The translations under genes were made by a program, and so were the position numbers. The notes under the pieces were generated by a model. It did not search any database. It was not told the origin of the DNA and saw only the letters and a list, made by a program, of their open reading frames with translations. From Egibacter rhizosphaerae (GTDB lineage Bacteria; Actinomycetota; Nitriliruptoria; Euzebyales; Egibacteraceae), in NCBI RefSeq assembly GCF_004322855.1, contig NZ_CP036402.1, positions 1,984,001-2,048,000 of the forward strand: a DNA stretch of 64,000 bases. Reading direction: 5' to 3'. The first letter of the stretch is position 1. Every line of letters begins with the position of its first letter. Below, piece by piece: positions 6,352 to 15,711 of this stretch.

Positions 6352-8223
6352 GTGTCAGCCACCTCCCCGCCGCAGGCGCCCCTCGACGCCGCTCTCGACG
6401 GGGTCGAGCACATCGCACGCACCTGCGACGCCCCCAGCGACCGCGTCGTCGGCGCGGTGCTCGGCGCGGTCGTCGAGCGCCAAGCGGGACAGGATTGCGC
6501 GGCCGCGCTCGGGTTCCCATCCGGTCCCGTCGGACTGCACGGGTCGACCCTGGAGCGCGTGGCCCGCGACATCGACGCCGGGCTGCTCGGCACGGCCCTC
6601 GACACCGACCCCGCCACGCTGATCGCCGGCCCGCTGGGCGAGCTGCACACCCTGCTGCTCGAGGGCCCCGACCGCGCCGCGCCGTCGACGAGCGCCCGGG
6701 ACGGGGCTCGGCGTGCCGCCGGAGCCTGGTACACGCCCGCCGGGCTCGTCGACGCGGTCCTCGAGCGCACCCTGGAGCCGTTCCTGTCCACCCCCGGAAC
6801 GAGCGTCGGCGGGTCGCCAGCCGGCGCGCCGGTGCGCGTGCTCGATCCCGCATGCGGGTCGGGGCGCTTCCTCCTCGCGGCCGCACGACGGCTCCGCGAG
6901 CACGGCGGGGCCGCCAGCCTGCACGGCATCGAGCGCGACCCGACCGCCGCGGCGCTCGCTCGCGCGGCCCTGTGGCTCGACCGCGAGGACCGTCCCGGTC
7001 CCGCCGACGTCGCCGACCTCGTCACCGTGGGGGATGCCCTGGGCGACGAGATCACCGCCGCCCCCGCCGACGCCGTCATCGGCAACCCGCCGCACGGTGG
7101 GGCGCTCGCTCCCGCCTCGCGCCGCTGGCTCGCCCGACGCTACCCACCCGCCCGGCGCGCCGGCAACACCGCAGCCGCGTTCCTCGTGCGCGCCCACGAA
7201 CTCACGCGGTCCGGAGGGCGGGTCGGCTTCGTGCTGCCGAAGTCGCTGACCTACGCGCACACGTGGGCACCGTTGCGGGACTGGCTGGAGCCGTCGGTCG
7301 TCGACGTCCTGGACGTCACGCGGGCCTGGACCAACGTGCGGCTCGAACAGGTCGTGCTCGTGACCCGCCCGGACGGTCGACCGGGCGAGACCGTCTCACT
7401 GGGGCGCCTCGGGCGTCCGCGCCGCGCGGTGCCCGCTGCCATCGTGCGACGGATCGGCACCCTGCCCACCGGGGTCGACGCCGACGACGAACGGCTCCTC
7501 GCCCACCTCGCCCGGCGCGCCGACCTGCCGCTCGGCGAGCTCGTGCGCACCGTCCGCGGCGCCGGCTCCCAGGCGTGGGCCCTCGAGCCGGGCGCACCGT
7601 CTTCGACCGGCGACGCAACCGCTCCCCACGGACCGCACCCGCAAGGGGGGCGACACCTGCCACCACAGCCGGCCGCGGGCACGGAACCGCTCGTCGCCGG
7701 CCGCGACCTCGCCCCCTTGCGGCCGACAGCCCCCACCCGCCGGCTCGACCTCGCGGCGTGCCCGCCCGACCGGGTACGGCGCGCCGACCCCCCGCAGGCG
7801 GCGTTCCAGAACATCGTGGCGCACCGCACCCGCCCCTCGGACCACGCGTGCCTCATCGGCACCGTGCTGACCGAGCCGTGGCCATGCCTGGACACCGTCA
7901 ACCTGCTGCTCCCCCGCACCGGGACCCTGCCGCCGTGGGGTCTCGCTGGCCTACTGCTCAGCCACCTCGCGAGCTGGTTCGTCCACGTCGCCGCGTACAA
8001 CCGTGCCATCCGCACGATGCACTTCGACAACGTGGTGCTGGCCCGCATCCCCCTTCCCGACCCGGACCTGCCGGCGCGGCTCGATCCCATCGCTCGCGCC
8101 ATCGCCGGCGACCCCGACGATCCCGGCGGCTGGGAAGCGCTGGAGGACGCGGTCGCCGCTGCCTGGCGCCTGCCGACCGCCGCACGCGAGCGCCTCGCGG
8201 CCACGCACGCGCCCCGCGCTTGA
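6352..8223 (+). CDS. Orphan N6-adenine-type DNA methyltransferase
   Basis: 623 residues from a GTG; a TACGCT box eight bases upstream suggests leaderless transcription. Motif I (VLDPACGSGRFLL, D165) binds S-adenosylmethionine and motif IV is NPPH (residues 245-248), a variant of the NPPY/F of gamma-class adenine methylases. The C-terminal half contains PLVAGRDLAPL, FQNIVAHRTRP and ARIPLPDPDL, resembling the target-recognition part of Eco57I/type IIG-like enzymes. There is no nuclease motif in the protein and no restriction gene beside it. It may be a regulatory orphan methylase or the remnant of a restriction-modification or BREX-like system. Target site unknown. Confidence 0.8.
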   Translation: MSATSPPQAPLDAALDGVEHIARTCDAPSDRVVGAVLGAVVERQAGQDCAAALGFPSGPVGLHGSTLERVARDIDAGLLGTALDTDPATLIAGPLGELHTLLLEGPDRAAPSTSARDGARRAAGAWYTPAGLVDAVLERTLEPFLSTPGTSVGGSPAGAPVRVLDPACGSGRFLLAAARRLREHGGAASLHGIERDPTAAALARAALWLDREDRPGPADVADLVTVGDALGDEITAAPADAVIGNPPHGGALAPASRRWLARRYPPARRAGNTAAAFLVRAHELTRSGGRVGFVLPKSLTYAHTWAPLRDWLEPSVVDVLDVTRAWTNVRLEQVVLVTRPDGRPGETVSLGRLGRPRRAVPAAIVRRIGTLPTGVDADDERLLAHLARRADLPLGELVRTVRGAGSQAWALEPGAPSSTGDATAPHGPHPQGGRHLPPQPAAGTEPLVAGRDLAPLRPTAPTRRLDLAACPPDRVRRADPPQAAFQNIVAHRTRPSDHACLIGTVLTEPWPCLDTVNLLLPRTGTLPPWGLAGLLLSHLASWFVHVAAYNRAIRTMHFDNVVLARIPLPDPDLPARLDPIARAIAGDPDDPGGWEALEDAVAAAWRLPTAARERLAATHAPRA

Positions 8224-8299
8224 CCGACAATGGCGAAACGTGCCCTTCCGTGCGGACCGGCTCACCCGTACGCTCGCTTCCGGAAGGGGGTGGTGCACC

Positions 8300-8728
8300 A
8301 TGCGGCAATACCTGATCGTCGCGAACCTCACCCTGGGCCGCGCCGAGCTGTGGCGCGAGGTCCGTGAGCGCATGACCGCGGGTCCGTGCCGGTTCCACGT
8401 CCTGGCGCCGGCGGCGCACGAGCCCCGCAGCGGCGCGTACACCGAAGTGCAGAACGAGGGCGAGGCGGCCCAGCGGGTCGAGCACATGCTCGCTCGACTG
8501 CACGAGATGGGCGCCGAGGCCACGAGCGAGATCGGCGACATCCGCCCGTTCGACGCGGTCCTGGACACGATCGAGCGGGACGGTCCGATCTACGACGAGA
8601 TCCTGCTGTCGACGTTGCCGGCCAGTGTCTCCAAGTGGCTGGGTCTCGACCTCGTCAGCAAGCTCCGCCGCAACCTGGACATCCCGATCACCCACGTCAT
8701 CGGGGCCACGGAACCCGCCGAGACGTAA
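8300..8728 (+). CDS. Universal-stress-protein-like small protein
   Basis: 142 residues from the ATG at 8300, preceded by a GGAAGGGGGTGG purine stretch; the open frame extends far upstream, but only this start gives a normal protein. The fold signature is MRQYLIVANLTLG ... FHVLAPA ... LHEMGAEATSEIGDIRPFDAVLDTI ... YDEILLSTLPASVSKWLGLDLVSKLRRNLDIPITHV, resembling Usp/HUP alpha-beta proteins common in actinobacteria. The ATP-binding GxxG(x9)GS motif of classical UspA is not evident. The role in stress tolerance is inferred from the fold only. Confidence 0.65.
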   Translation: MRQYLIVANLTLGRAELWREVRERMTAGPCRFHVLAPAAHEPRSGAYTEVQNEGEAAQRVEHMLARLHEMGAEATSEIGDIRPFDAVLDTIERDGPIYDEILLSTLPASVSKWLGLDLVSKLRRNLDIPITHVIGATEPAET

Positions 8729-8880
8729 CGGCGCGCCGGCAACCACGGGGGAACCGGCCGGCGGCGAACCCCGGATCGCGAGGCCCCGCCGATCGATGGC
8801 ACGCTTGCGCCGGCCTGCGACAGCGTCGACCGCCCGACGCTCCGCGGCCGCCACCGAGCCAGCCGATCGGAAGGCCCGCC

Positions 8881-9792
<912 letters not shown>

Positions 9793-9808
9793 CCCCGCGG
9801 GCGCGACC

Positions 9809-10240
9809 TCACCCTCGCGGAGGGCCGTCCTCGAGCAGGACCAGGATCGCGGAGGCGAGCTCCCGCAGATCCTGCAACCCGCCCAGGTGCTCCCAGACCC
9901 GCTCCGGATCCACGGTGAGGTACGCATGAACGAGGACGTTGCGCAACCCGGCGGCCTCGGCCAGGCGCCCCGCGAGCACCCGGTCGATCACCCCCGCCTC
10001 GCCCAGGACCCTGAACGCGTCCGCGTAATCCTCCGGCGTCGCAGCAGAACGCTCCGCGGCCACGTGCAGCGCGACATCGATCGCGCACTGGATCGCCACC
10101 TGCAGGTGGCGTTCGCCCTGCGCCTGCACCGCCTCGTCCGCCACGTAGGTGTCGCGGCCGTGCTCGCGAAGCCGTTCGAGCTGCGCCAGGCGGCGGTCGA
10201 GCTCGCGCAGACGGCGGGTGACGACCTCAGGGTCGACCAA
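9809..10240 (-). CDS. hepT: HepT-like toxin (DUF86), copy 1
   Basis: 143 residues, all-helical DUF86/HepT fold. The RNase-type motif appears as RNVLVHAY (R-x4-H-x-Y) near residue 100, as in HepT toxins of the HepT/MntA system. Its start overlaps the end of the mntA-like gene by 14 bases, so the pair is one operon with antitoxin first. In studied systems MntA transfers AMP groups to the Tyr of this motif to neutralise HepT, and the Tyr is present here. Converges on menB with a 16-base gap. Confidence 0.85.
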   Translation of the reverse strand: MVDPEVVTRRLRELDRRLAQLERLREHGRDTYVADEAVQAQGERHLQVAIQCAIDVALHVAAERSAATPEDYADAFRVLGEAGVIDRVLAGRLAEAAGLRNVLVHAYLTVDPERVWEHLGGLQDLRELASAILVLLEDGPPRG

Positions 10241-10664
10241 ATCGACCCTCCTTCAGCCGTCGCCGCGTCCCCTCCTGCAGCACGGCCCGCAGCGGCGCCA
10301 TGTCGAGGTAGCGGTCCACCGTTCGCACCCAGTGCCTCACGCGCGCGCCTTCGTCGCGGCTGAACAACAGCCGTCCGTCGCGGAGCACTCGATAGGCCAG
10401 GGGAATCGGCGCGTCGTCGAGGACCACGACGTCGGCGCGCTCGCTTCCGGTGACCTCGCCGACGGCGGCGGTGAGCGCGGCGTACCGCGCCAGGGTCGGG
10501 GAGGCGCCGAGGAGCACCGCCACATCGACGTCCGAGACGGCTCCCCCCTCACCGCGCGCCCACGAGCCGAAGAGGTAGGCGACGAGCACGTCGGGTTCGC
10601 GCTGCAACCGAGCAGCCAGGGCGTCGGCGAGGTCACTCGTCGATGTCGACGCGGGCGTGGACAT
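10227..10664 (-). CDS. mntA: MntA-like antitoxin nucleotidyltransferase, copy 1
   Basis: 145 residues. Minimal nucleotidyltransferase with YLFGSWARGEGGAVSDVDVAVLL (GSx10DxD), the metal- and nucleotide-binding motif, and a third acidic residue in ADVVVLDD. Pairs with the downstream HepT-like gene. The C-terminal ~30 residues (APLRAVLQEGTRRRLKEG) are basic. A TAGCCT box (complement of 10671-10676) six bases before the ATG, with no ribosome binding site, indicates a leaderless promoter, the same design as in the second mntA copy at 20207. Confidence 0.87.
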   Translation of the reverse strand: MSTPASTSTSDLADALAARLQREPDVLVAYLFGSWARGEGGAVSDVDVAVLLGASPTLARYAALTAAVGEVTGSERADVVVLDDAPIPLAYRVLRDGRLLFSRDEGARVRHWVRTVDRYLDMAPLRAVLQEGTRRRLKEGRFGRP

Positions 10665-10670
10665 GACGGA

Positions 10671-10676
10671 AGGCTA
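10671..10676 (-). promoter_or_regulatory. -10 box for leaderless mntA copy 1
   Basis: On the minus strand TAGCCT ends six bases before the ATG at 10664. A TAnnnT -10 element at this distance places transcription start at or next to the start codon. The identical hexamer lies seven bases before the other mntA copy. Confidence 0.45.
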
Positions 10677-10763
10677 GTACGCCCCGGTCCAAGGAGGCCG
10701 CCTCCGTCAACGTGCGCCGGCGACGGGCGGGCGGCGCGCGAAGTGCGAGCAGGACTCCCGAAG

Positions 10764-10868
10764 AACCGGCGCTACAACTGCCTGGACCCCGAGGGGCACT
10801 CGTGGAGCTTCGCACAACGCGTACGCGACCTGGATCCCGAGGAGTGGGGCGCCAGCACGGTTCGGTGA
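10764..10868 (+). pseudogene. C-terminal remnant of a VOC (glyoxalase-like) gene
   Basis: About 34 codons ending in TGA at 10866-10868 read NRRYNCLDPEGHSWSFAQ and then RVRDLDPEEWGA. This is the characteristic C-terminus of PhnB/glyoxalase-type VOC proteins (xxDPEGHxWSF). The preceding sequence in all three frames shows no VOC N-terminus and no suitable start, so only the end of the gene survives. It lies between the toxin-antitoxin operon and the subtilase gene, which suggests that insertion of one of these modules or a deletion removed the rest. Confidence 0.65.
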
Positions 10869-10889
10869 CACACGCTCTGCGTCGAGTGG

Positions 10890-12170
10890 TCAGACGCGAG
10901 CCGGGATCACCACCGTGCCCAGACCCTTCAGACGCTGGGCCGACGGGTCGTGGAGGAGGTCCGCGACCGCCTCAGGACCGCTGCGGCCCTCGCTGATCAG
11001 CCCCGCGAGCACCGCGGCGACCTGGGGGGCCGCGAACGACGTGCCGTCCCACCGCGCCCCTCCCGTGAACTCGACGTCGCCTTTCGGGGGCTCCACGACC
11101 ATCTCGCCCTTGCAGGGCTCCGGGGGGTGATCGGGATAGGGGGCCATGGGCCCGTCCCACTCCAGGAACGTGCTGTGCCGGTCCACGCCGGGCGCGCAGG
11201 CGTCCACCCACCAGCCGTGGTTCGAGAAGCAGGCCCGCCGACCGTCGTTGTCCAGCGCACCGACCCCCACCACGAGCGGGCTGGCCGCGGGGAAGAACGG
11301 GTGCGCCGCCCCCTCGTTGCCCGCCCCGGCGACGATCACCAGGCCCGGCGTCAAGTCGCGCAACGCCTCCACCGCGCCCTCGAACGCGAGCAGCCCCATC
11401 GCGTCGTGCGTGTACCCACCCACCGAGAGGGTCAGGACGTCGCACGCGAGCAGCTCGGGGGTGTCGAGCAGCATCGTGGCGAGCTCGAGGTCGGTCAGGT
11501 GCGCCGGGTTCGGCGCGGGCCCCGGATCCTCGGGCAGGCGCCGCGCGACCACCGTCGCCCGGGGTGCGTACTGCAGGATCGTGCCGGCGATGAACGTCCC
11601 GTGCCCGGCGGCCCAGTCGAGCCGGCCGTCGCCGTCCTGGTCGGGCACGTCGAGGTCCTCGGGGTACCGGAAGTCGACCCGACCCATGAACCACGGGTGC
11701 GCCCAGGCGCCCGTGTCGAGGGCGGCGATCCGCACCCCCTCGCCGGGCAGCCCGGGCTCGTCGGCGCGCAGCGGCAGCGGCGGTGCCGGGCGAGGTGGCG
11801 CGACGGGCACCATCGCGAGGTGCGCGTTCACCCCCAACACGTGGCTGGGCCCGACGCGGAGCCCGCCGGACAGGGCGTGCAGCTCGTCGACGATCGTCGG
11901 AACGTCCGCGCCTCGACCGGTCTTGATCTCCAGCAGCGCCACGCCGAGCCGCTCATGGCGCGCGATGTCGGTCACCGAGGTGCCGCGTCGCTCGTCCAGG
12001 TACCGTTCGACCCGCGGGAGGTCGTCGAGGGTGCTGACCAACCGGTCCGGCTCGTACAGGTAGTCGCCCGCGGTGCGGTCCACCGTCTCCGCCACGCCCG
12101 GGGGCAGTGGTGGCTCGTGTCCCCGGTGGCCGCGTCCGCGATGGTCGTGTGCGTTCCCGCCTCTTGCCAT
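10890..12170 (-). CDS. Subtilisin-like serine protease (S8), no signal peptide
   Basis: 426 residues from ATG 12170, chosen because GAGGAGAG lies five bases upstream; the frame stays open far beyond it. A His/Gly-rich start and a ~110-residue prodomain-like region (YLYEPDRLVSTLDDL ... LGVNAHLAMV) precede the S8 domain with the catalytic triad Asp152 (AALDTGAWAH), His190 (GHGTFIAG) and Ser378 (GTSFAAPQVA). No signal peptide or membrane helix is seen, so the enzyme is probably cytoplasmic, unlike most subtilases. It is divergent from a TPR-CHAT protease with 141 bases between starts. I infer that the two proteases work in one pathway, one perhaps activating or being cleaved by the other. Confidence 0.88.
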   Translation of the reverse strand: MARGGNAHDHRGRGHRGHEPPLPPGVAETVDRTAGDYLYEPDRLVSTLDDLPRVERYLDERRGTSVTDIARHERLGVALLEIKTGRGADVPTIVDELHALSGGLRVGPSHVLGVNAHLAMVPVAPPRPAPPLPLRADEPGLPGEGVRIAALDTGAWAHPWFMGRVDFRYPEDLDVPDQDGDGRLDWAAGHGTFIAGTILQYAPRATVVARRLPEDPGPAPNPAHLTDLELATMLLDTPELLACDVLTLSVGGYTHDAMGLLAFEGAVEALRDLTPGLVIVAGAGNEGAAHPFFPAASPLVVGVGALDNDGRRACFSNHGWWVDACAPGVDRHSTFLEWDGPMAPYPDHPPEPCKGEMVVEPPKGDVEFTGGARWDGTSFAAPQVAAVLAGLISEGRSGPEAVADLLHDPSAQRLKGLGTVVIPARV

Positions 12171-12201
12171 GATCTCTCCTCGCGCCCGATTGCCGGGGAC
12201 C

Positions 12202-12230
12202 AGTATCAGCGTCGCCGCCGCGATCACCAA
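12202..12230 (-). promoter_or_regulatory. Candidate promoter of the subtilase gene
   Basis: Reading the minus strand, TTGGTG (complement of 12225-12230) and GATACT (complement of 12202-12207) are separated by exactly 17 bases, a good match to a housekeeping sigma promoter. It lies 32 bases before the subtilase ATG in the divergent gap to the CHAT gene. Confidence 0.4.
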
Positions 12231-12311
12231 CGACATCGGACGAACCACGGCGGCGTGGCACATTCCCGGCAGAGACCTCATCCCCGCAGACACCTCAGCC
12301 CACGGGAGCGC

Positions 12312-14969
12312 ATGACCACCGGCGGCCAGCGCACTGCGATCCTCGCGGATCTCGCCGCGCAGGCGCTCGACTGCGCGCGCGAGGATCCCGAGCACGCCCG
12401 CGACCTCGCCGGACGGGTGCTCGCCGAGGCGCCACCCGACGACCCGGCCAGCGCCGCGTCGCGTTCGATCGCCCACCGGGCGCTGGGCCTCGCCGCCCGG
12501 GCCGATCACGACCTCGACCTGTCGTTGCGGCACTTCTCGCGCGCCGTCGAGACCGCCGAGGGGGCGGGTGAACGCGTGGTCGCCGCGCGCGCCCGCACGA
12601 GCCTCTTCGGAACCCTGGCCTTCCAGGGCCGCTTCGAGGCGGCCTTCCAGGAGGCCGCGCGCGCCGCGCAGGACGTCGAGGGGGTGGACCTGGCGCGTCT
12701 CGAGTTCCAGCGCGCCACCGTCCTGGTGGCCCAGGGTCTCGACCTCGGCGCGGCGCTGGCCGACTTCAACCGGGCGCTGCCGGTGCTGCGCGCCGCCGGC
12801 GAGACCGAGCTGGTGGCCGCCACCCTCTGGAACCGCGGCATGCTGCACAGCTACCGCGGTGACCTCGCCGTCGCCGAGGCCGATCTCCGGGAGGCCGAGT
12901 CCCTGCACCGCTCGTCGGGACAACCCCGCCTGGCGGCGACCATCCAGCAGAACCTCGGCCTCGTCAGCAGCCAGCGTGGTGACCTGCCCGCCGCGCTCGA
13001 ATGGTTCGGGAAGGCCGCCGCGTTCTTCGACGAGCGCGGCGAGGTCGACCCCATCGGCCTCCGGGACCGATGCGAGGCGCTGCTACCCGCCCGCCTCCTC
13101 GCCGAGGCCCGAGCCTCCGCCGAGCAGGGACTCGCCCGGCTCACCCGCCACGGCTATCGCGGCTATGCCGCGGAGACGCGCCTGCTGCTCGCCCATGCCG
13201 CGATCCTCGACGACGATCCCGACACGGCACGGATCGAGGCCGACCGCGCAGCCCGGACCTTCGCCCAGCAGGGCCGGCCCCGCCACCGCGTCCTCGCGAG
13301 CTACATCGCCGCCCGCGCCGCGTGGCATCAGGGCGAGCACAGCCGCGGGGTGCTGGGCCGCATCCGGCGGGCCGCCGACCAACTCGAGGACGCCGGATGG
13401 ATGGCGCCCGCCCAGGAGGCGCGGCTGACCGCGGGACGCCTCGCCCTGGAGCTGGGTCACCCGATCATCGCCGACCGGGAACTCGGCGTGGCCGGCGAAC
13501 GGCGGCACCGCGGCCCCCTCGAGCCGCGGGTGCACGGCTGGCACGCGGAGGCGCTCCGCCGTCACGCGGCCGGCAACCGGACCGGGGCACGTCGCGCGAT
13601 CGAGGCGGGCCTGCGCTTGGTGGACGCCCAGCGGGACCTCCTCGGTGCCACCGACCTGCGTACCCACACCACGGTCCACGGTGCCGAGTTGGCACAGTTC
13701 GGCCTCCACCTCGCTCTGGAACAGCAGCGCGCGGACCGGGTCCTCATGGCCGCGGAGCGCACGCGCGCCGCGAGCCTCGCGACCCCGCCGACCCGCCCAC
13801 CCGACGACGAGCGACTGGCGTCAGCCCTGGGTCGGCTGCGTCAGACAGTGCGCGACCTCGACCGGGCCGCGCTCGCCGGCGAGGGCACCACCGACCTCAT
13901 CCAGCAGCAGACCCGACTCGAACGCGAGGTCGCCGACCTCGCCCGCCAGGCCCGCGGCACCGGGACCGGGCCGTCGGGACACCTGTCGCTGGACGCGCTC
14001 CACCAGCGGCTCGGGGACCGCGCGCTGGTGGAGTTCGTGGGGGTCGGCGGGTCGCTGCATGCCGTGGTCGTGGTGGGTGAGCGCGCGACGCTCGTTCCGC
14101 TCGGCTCCGACGACCCGGTGAGCCGCAAGGTCGTCGCCGTGCGGTTCGCGGCGCGGCGACTGACGAACCCGCGCGGCTCCGAAGCCGGTCGCGCGGCGGC
14201 GCACACGGCGTTCGACCACGCGCGGCACGAGCTCGACCGCCTGCTGTTCGACCAGCTTCGCTCCCACGTCGGCGACCGTCCGCTGGTCGTCGTGCCGACG
14301 GGCTCCCTCCACGCCCTGCCGTGGGGCACGCTGCCGTCACTGGACGGTCGGCCGGTCACGGTCGCGCCCTCGTCGCAGCTGTGGCTCCGGGCGCACGAGT
14401 CGGCGGCGGCACCTGGCACCGACCCACCCGTGCTCGCGCAAGGGCCGGACGTGCCCGCCGCCGCCGACGAACTCGCCGCGATCGCCGATCACCACCCGAA
14501 CGCGACCCTGCGGACCGGTGCCGACTCGACGGCCGAGACGGTGCTCGCCGACCTCGATGCGGCCTCGCTGGGGCACCTGGCGGCCCACGGCACGTTCCGC
14601 GCCGACAACCCCCAGTTCTCGTCACTGCGCCTCGCCGACGGCCCGCTCATGGTCTACGACCTCGAACGGATTCGGCAGCCACCCCCACACCTCGTGCTGT
14701 CGGCCTGTGACGCCGGACTGTCGGACGTCAGCGCCGGCGACGAGCTGCGCGGTCTGGCCGCGGCGCTGCTCGGCCTCGGCACGCGATCGGTCATCGCCTC
14801 GGTGATCCCCGTCGGGGACGTTGAGACCGCCGCGTTGATGGGCGACGTGCACGCAGAACTCGCGTCGGGGCGGGAGCCCGCGACCGCCCTCGCACGGGCC
14901 CAGTCGCGGACCGGGGCCGACGGATCGGCACCGCGCGCGTCGGGCTTCGTCTGCTTCGGCGCGGGCTAA
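12312..14969 (+). CDS. TPR-CHAT caspase-like protease
   Basis: 885 residues from ATG 12312 (GGGAG just upstream). Residues ~1-560 are helical tetratricopeptide-type repeats (repeated LAxxLxxxALxxARxxG patterns, for example WNRGMLHSYRGDLAVAEADL and QQNLGLVSSQRGDLPAALEW). A charged coiled-coil-like linker (~600-650) follows, then a CHAT domain (~670-885) with catalytic His759 (LAAHGTF) and Cys799 (LSACDAG), both intact. CHAT enzymes are clan CD cysteine proteases related to caspases and separase. The TPR part would sense a partner or scaffold. It heads a same-strand run of six genes that ends with an ECF-type sigma factor and its small partner, and is divergent from a subtilase. Signalling by proteolysis is inferred; the substrate is unknown. 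Confidence 0.9.
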   Translation: MTTGGQRTAILADLAAQALDCAREDPEHARDLAGRVLAEAPPDDPASAASRSIAHRALGLAARADHDLDLSLRHFSRAVETAEGAGERVVAARARTSLFGTLAFQGRFEAAFQEAARAAQDVEGVDLARLEFQRATVLVAQGLDLGAALADFNRALPVLRAAGETELVAATLWNRGMLHSYRGDLAVAEADLREAESLHRSSGQPRLAATIQQNLGLVSSQRGDLPAALEWFGKAAAFFDERGEVDPIGLRDRCEALLPARLLAEARASAEQGLARLTRHGYRGYAAETRLLLAHAAILDDDPDTARIEADRAARTFAQQGRPRHRVLASYIAARAAWHQGEHSRGVLGRIRRAADQLEDAGWMAPAQEARLTAGRLALELGHPIIADRELGVAGERRHRGPLEPRVHGWHAEALRRHAAGNRTGARRAIEAGLRLVDAQRDLLGATDLRTHTTVHGAELAQFGLHLALEQQRADRVLMAAERTRAASLATPPTRPPDDERLASALGRLRQTVRDLDRAALAGEGTTDLIQQQTRLEREVADLARQARGTGTGPSGHLSLDALHQRLGDRALVEFVGVGGSLHAVVVVGERATLVPLGSDDPVSRKVVAVRFAARRLTNPRGSEAGRAAAHTAFDHARHELDRLLFDQLRSHVGDRPLVVVPTGSLHALPWGTLPSLDGRPVTVAPSSQLWLRAHESAAAPGTDPPVLAQGPDVPAAADELAAIADHHPNATLRTGADSTAETVLADLDAASLGHLAAHGTFRADNPQFSSLRLADGPLMVYDLERIRQPPPHLVLSACDAGLSDVSAGDELRGLAAALLGLGTRSVIASVIPVGDVETAALMGDVHAELASGREPATALARAQSRTGADGSAPRASGFVCFGAG

Positions 14970-15075
14970 AGCACCACCGCCTCCCGTCGCACGTCCGAAC
15001 GCCATCCGTTGCCAACAGCCGCCGGCCGGCTCCGTCTTCCAGAGGAGAGACGGCGCATCGGGAGGTGGTAGCGAG

Positions 15076-15285
15076 ATGGGACTGGAGTACGAGACGGCGC
15101 GGGTTCGGCGGCAGGAGCTGTTGCAGCTCGCCCAGCAGCGTCGCCTGGCCCGCGAGGCGCACCGGCACGGGCCCGAGCCCGGCGGCGCACGGCACACTGC
15201 GGTGTCTGCAGTCGGCAGGGCGCGTGCGGCGTGGCGGCGGCTGACAGGGGCTCGACGGGCCGCGTTCTCGACGAGGAGGGTCTGA
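15076..15285 (+). CDS. Small Arg-rich protein in the CHAT locus
   Basis: 69 residues with an excellent ribosome binding site (GGGAGG, about 10 bases before the ATG). An amphipathic helix rich in Arg, Gln and Leu (ARVRRQELLQLAQQRRLAREA) is followed by a short Gly/His linker and a second basic helix (VGRARAAWRRL). No cysteine, membrane segment or known domain. The stop is directly followed by the next start (15287), so the two are in one operon. It resembles in style, but not demonstrably by homology, the small protein at 4502-4882. Function unknown; a basic helix pair could bind nucleic acid or a protein partner. Confidence 0.65.
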   Translation: MGLEYETARVRRQELLQLAQQRRLAREAHRHGPEPGGARHTAVSAVGRARAAWRRLTGARRAAFSTRRV

Positions 15286-15286
15286 G

Positions 15287-15706
15287 GTGGGAGAAGACGA
15301 CACCGAGGTGAAGCAACCGGATGGACCGGGAGCCGTGGAGAACGTGGCCATCCTGGACCTCACCACGATGCGCTCGGCCGACGAGCTGCTCGCGGTCCAC
15401 CGCATCGAGAACGTCGCGCTCGTCCTCGTCCCCGAGTCGCTCGCCGGCACGCTGGCACGCATCCCGACCAAGAACGTGGCCAGCGTCGTTCCGGTCCCCG
15501 ACGGCGCGGATCTGAGGGTCCACACCGGCGCGGTCGTCATGGGCGGTGACGCCTTGGCCGATCCGTCGGCCGAGGGCGCGGTGCTGGTCGTGACCGGCAC
15601 CCTCGCGGTGTCGAACCCCGTCGAGCACGTGGCGTTCGCCCGGGTGGTCGTCACCGGGATGGTGCTCGCCCCCACGGGAGCGAGGCGGCCCTCGCCAGCG
15701 GCCTGA
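15287..15706 (+). CDS. Unknown beta-rich protein A of the CHAT-sigma locus
   Basis: 139 residues from GTG 15287 (GAGGAGGG six bases upstream). Predominantly beta-strand pattern with short repeats: ENVAILDL, ENVALVLVP, KNVASVVPVP, GAVLVVTGTLAV, and VEHVAFARVVVTGMVLAP. The spacing suggests a small solenoid or repeated beta hairpins. No signal peptide or helix bundle. It shares the (I/V)VxxGxLVAP-type motif with the next protein, so the two are probably distant paralogues. I do not recognise a named family. Its position between the CHAT protease and the sigma factor makes it a candidate substrate or regulator in that pathway. Confidence 0.7.
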   Translation: MGEDDTEVKQPDGPGAVENVAILDLTTMRSADELLAVHRIENVALVLVPESLAGTLARIPTKNVASVVPVPDGADLRVHTGAVVMGGDALADPSAEGAVLVVTGTLAVSNPVEHVAFARVVVTGMVLAPTGARRPSPAA

Positions 15707-15711
15707 CACGG

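Noticed and set aside
4620-7085. Very long minus-strand open frame opposite soxR, the NlpC gene and the methyltransferase
   Set aside because: It is the antisense of three well-supported genes, has Arg/Ser/Gly-rich composition and no domain; long shadow frames are expected at this GC content.
10950-12311. Open extension of the CHAT frame upstream of 12312
   Set aside because: It runs antisense through the subtilase gene; TPR similarity and a ribosome binding site begin at 12312.
12171-12923. Open extension of the subtilase frame
   Set aside because: It is antisense to the CHAT gene; GAGGAGAG supports the ATG at 12170.
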